DNA of 64,000 bases from Kudoa neothunni (taxonomy: Eukaryota > Cnidaria): positions 4,278,001 through 4,342,000 of the forward strand of contig OZ199839.1 in assembly GCA_964304625.1 (NCBI GenBank). The letters run 5' to 3'. Shown here one piece after another: positions 62,929 through 64,000 of this stretch (within the stretch, counting starts at the first letter, position 1; each line of letters starts with the position of its first letter). The notes beneath the pieces are model-generated. The model was given only the letters and a program-made list of their open reading frames with translations. It was not told the origin of the DNA and did no database searches. The position numbers and the translations under genes are program-made.

Positions 62929-64000
62929 TTTTATCTAAATAATTAAAATTTATAGGAAACTTTGTTAAAATATTATTGGGGCATAAAATACCGAACACTG
63001 AGTGCACTATATATATTTTATAGAATCTCAAACAAATGATTCTAGCTCTATTAGATTTCAAACAATATTTGGCATCAATTCTTAAAGGTGTTATAACTGG
63101 GATATTAACACGGTATCCATTGTTGATTTACAAAAGACGCTCACCATTCATTGATGAAGGTTATTTTCAATAGAGGACCATAACTAAACCTTGTAATAAT
63201 TTAAAACATGGTGACACAGCTAAACTTACTACACAATTTTTATTAGTAGGTATAAAGCATAAACAATAAATTTTCACCCAACATCTAGAAAGAACTCGCT
63301 TATATAATTTTAAATTTTTATTAATATATCTCGCAATTGATATTATAATAACAAAACAAAATGTTGCGGCAATCGTACAATAAATTGGATTATAGATAAT
63401 TTGGATGATTTTTGGTCGAGGTGTCGAATAATAATTACACCAGGCAACCGATTTTAATACTTTGTAATGTTGCAGTATTTGTTCATCATAAAAGAAATAC
63501 ACAGGGGAAAAAATAAAATATTCAATGCATTAAGGTAGTAAAAAAATAAACATTTATATGTATTTTTAAAAGAATCTTCAACCGATGATTTTCATATATT
63601 TTTTTAGTCACCAACACAATAAATCTGCTGCGAACTGCATAAAAAATGGGCAGTGGCTATTGACACGGAAGTCAATTTCTCCGATATTAAAAACTTTTTT
63701 AAAGAATTGATTTCAAAAATCTAATATTCCATTTTTTTTTTCTCTTCAAGCTAAAAAAATTGGCTCCAACTGATAATATTAAATTTTCACGTAATTGTAT
63801 TGATACCATGTGGTGATAACTTCAATATTTCAAACAAAAAACTGTTTTCCATACTTAGAACATAATTTAAATGTATTATGTCATTTTCTGTTATTACTAT
63901 GGTATGGTTTAAAGAATTATCGATGTCTGCGTCATACTAACATAACGTCAGCAGAGCACGCTACTGAGAGATTTCCATAATTGAGGATCGGATTTTCGTC
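62929..64000. other. end of window, one unassigned ORF
   Basis: Upstream of the Cys-rich gene. Besides the ORF at 63167-63502 there is no feature I can support. Confidence 0.45.
63167..63502 (-). CDS. unassigned ORF, one membrane segment
   Basis: I do not recognise this 111-residue frame (MYFFYDEQILQHYKVLK at its start). It has one strongly hydrophobic stretch, IYCTIAATFCFVIIISIARY, followed by basic residues, as in a single-pass membrane protein. The AT content equals the flanks and no splice partner is clear, so it may be a chance ORF or one exon of a gene. Confidence 0.25.
   Translation of the reverse strand: MYFFYDEQILQHYKVLKSVAWCNYYSTPRPKIIQIIYNPIYCTIAATFCFVIIISIARYINKNLKLYKRVLSRCWVKIYCLCFIPTNKNCVVSLAVSPCFKLLQGLVMVLY

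Noticed and set aside
1-64000. CRISPR arrays, operons, riboswitches, bacterial signals
   Set aside because: The window is eukaryotic: spliced genes throughout, with no regularly spaced direct repeats and no Shine-Dalgarno-led gene strings.
1-64000. Retroviral, LTR or Polinton-type fossils
   Set aside because: I looked for reverse transcriptase, integrase, capsid and protein-primed polymerase motifs and for long terminal repeats, and found none; the only polymerase is host POLE.

Overview
The window is animal nuclear DNA: AT-rich (by eye about 70% or more), with spliceosomal GT-AG introns that are mostly 40-60 bp, animal-specific genes (an NRF1/erect wing regulator, an AHCYL/IRBIT-like protein, a VGAT-like transporter, EEA1) and many DNA transposons. 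Very short introns and a secreted Cys/Pro-rich protein hint at a nematode or another small ecdysozoan, but I cannot fix the phylum. I saw no LTR retrovirus, Polinton or other capsid- or envelope-bearing element. Exon limits come from hand splicing (GT-AG, frame, family alignment from memory).

Layout. 1-1.7 kb holds decayed piggyBac-like pieces. 1.7-11.4 kb (minus) is the DNA polymerase epsilon catalytic subunit, followed by a tRNA-Asp at 11.7 kb. 14.7-15.9 kb (plus) is a divergent mitotic cyclin. 17.0-20.1 kb holds a decayed Tc1-like element and a non-autonomous element that carries a SINE. 20.5-21.5 kb (minus) is a LARP6-like protein. 24.6-27.4 kb (minus) is a compact EEA1-like tether with C2H2 and FYVE fingers. 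28.5-34.8 kb has no recognised host gene: a 2.3-kb hAT-like element, a SINE split by a second hAT element, and a TTAA-bounded element with an unknown ORF. 35.1-36.9 kb (minus) is NRF1/ewg, head to head with an AHCYL-like gene at 38.1-45.1 kb (plus) whose third intron holds a Helitron-like element. 47.2-50.4 kb (plus) is a DDX11/CHL1-type helicase. 50.8-53.8 kb is a decayed piggyBac. 54.3-55.8 kb (plus) is an SLC32/VGAT-like transporter. 57.9-60.9 kb holds decayed pogo/Tigger and hAT transposases side by side. 62.3-62.9 kb (minus) is a secreted Cys/Pro-rich protein.

The host genes are mostly housekeeping and do not form one pathway. POLE, DDX11 and the cyclin all concern replication, cohesion and cell division, but they lie apart and are independently transcribed. 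The most notable item is the AHCYL-like gene: about 18 mostly small exons, and by hand alignment it lacks several hydrolase active-site residues while keeping the NAD-binding glycines. The rest of the interest is in the layered, datable transposon insertions.
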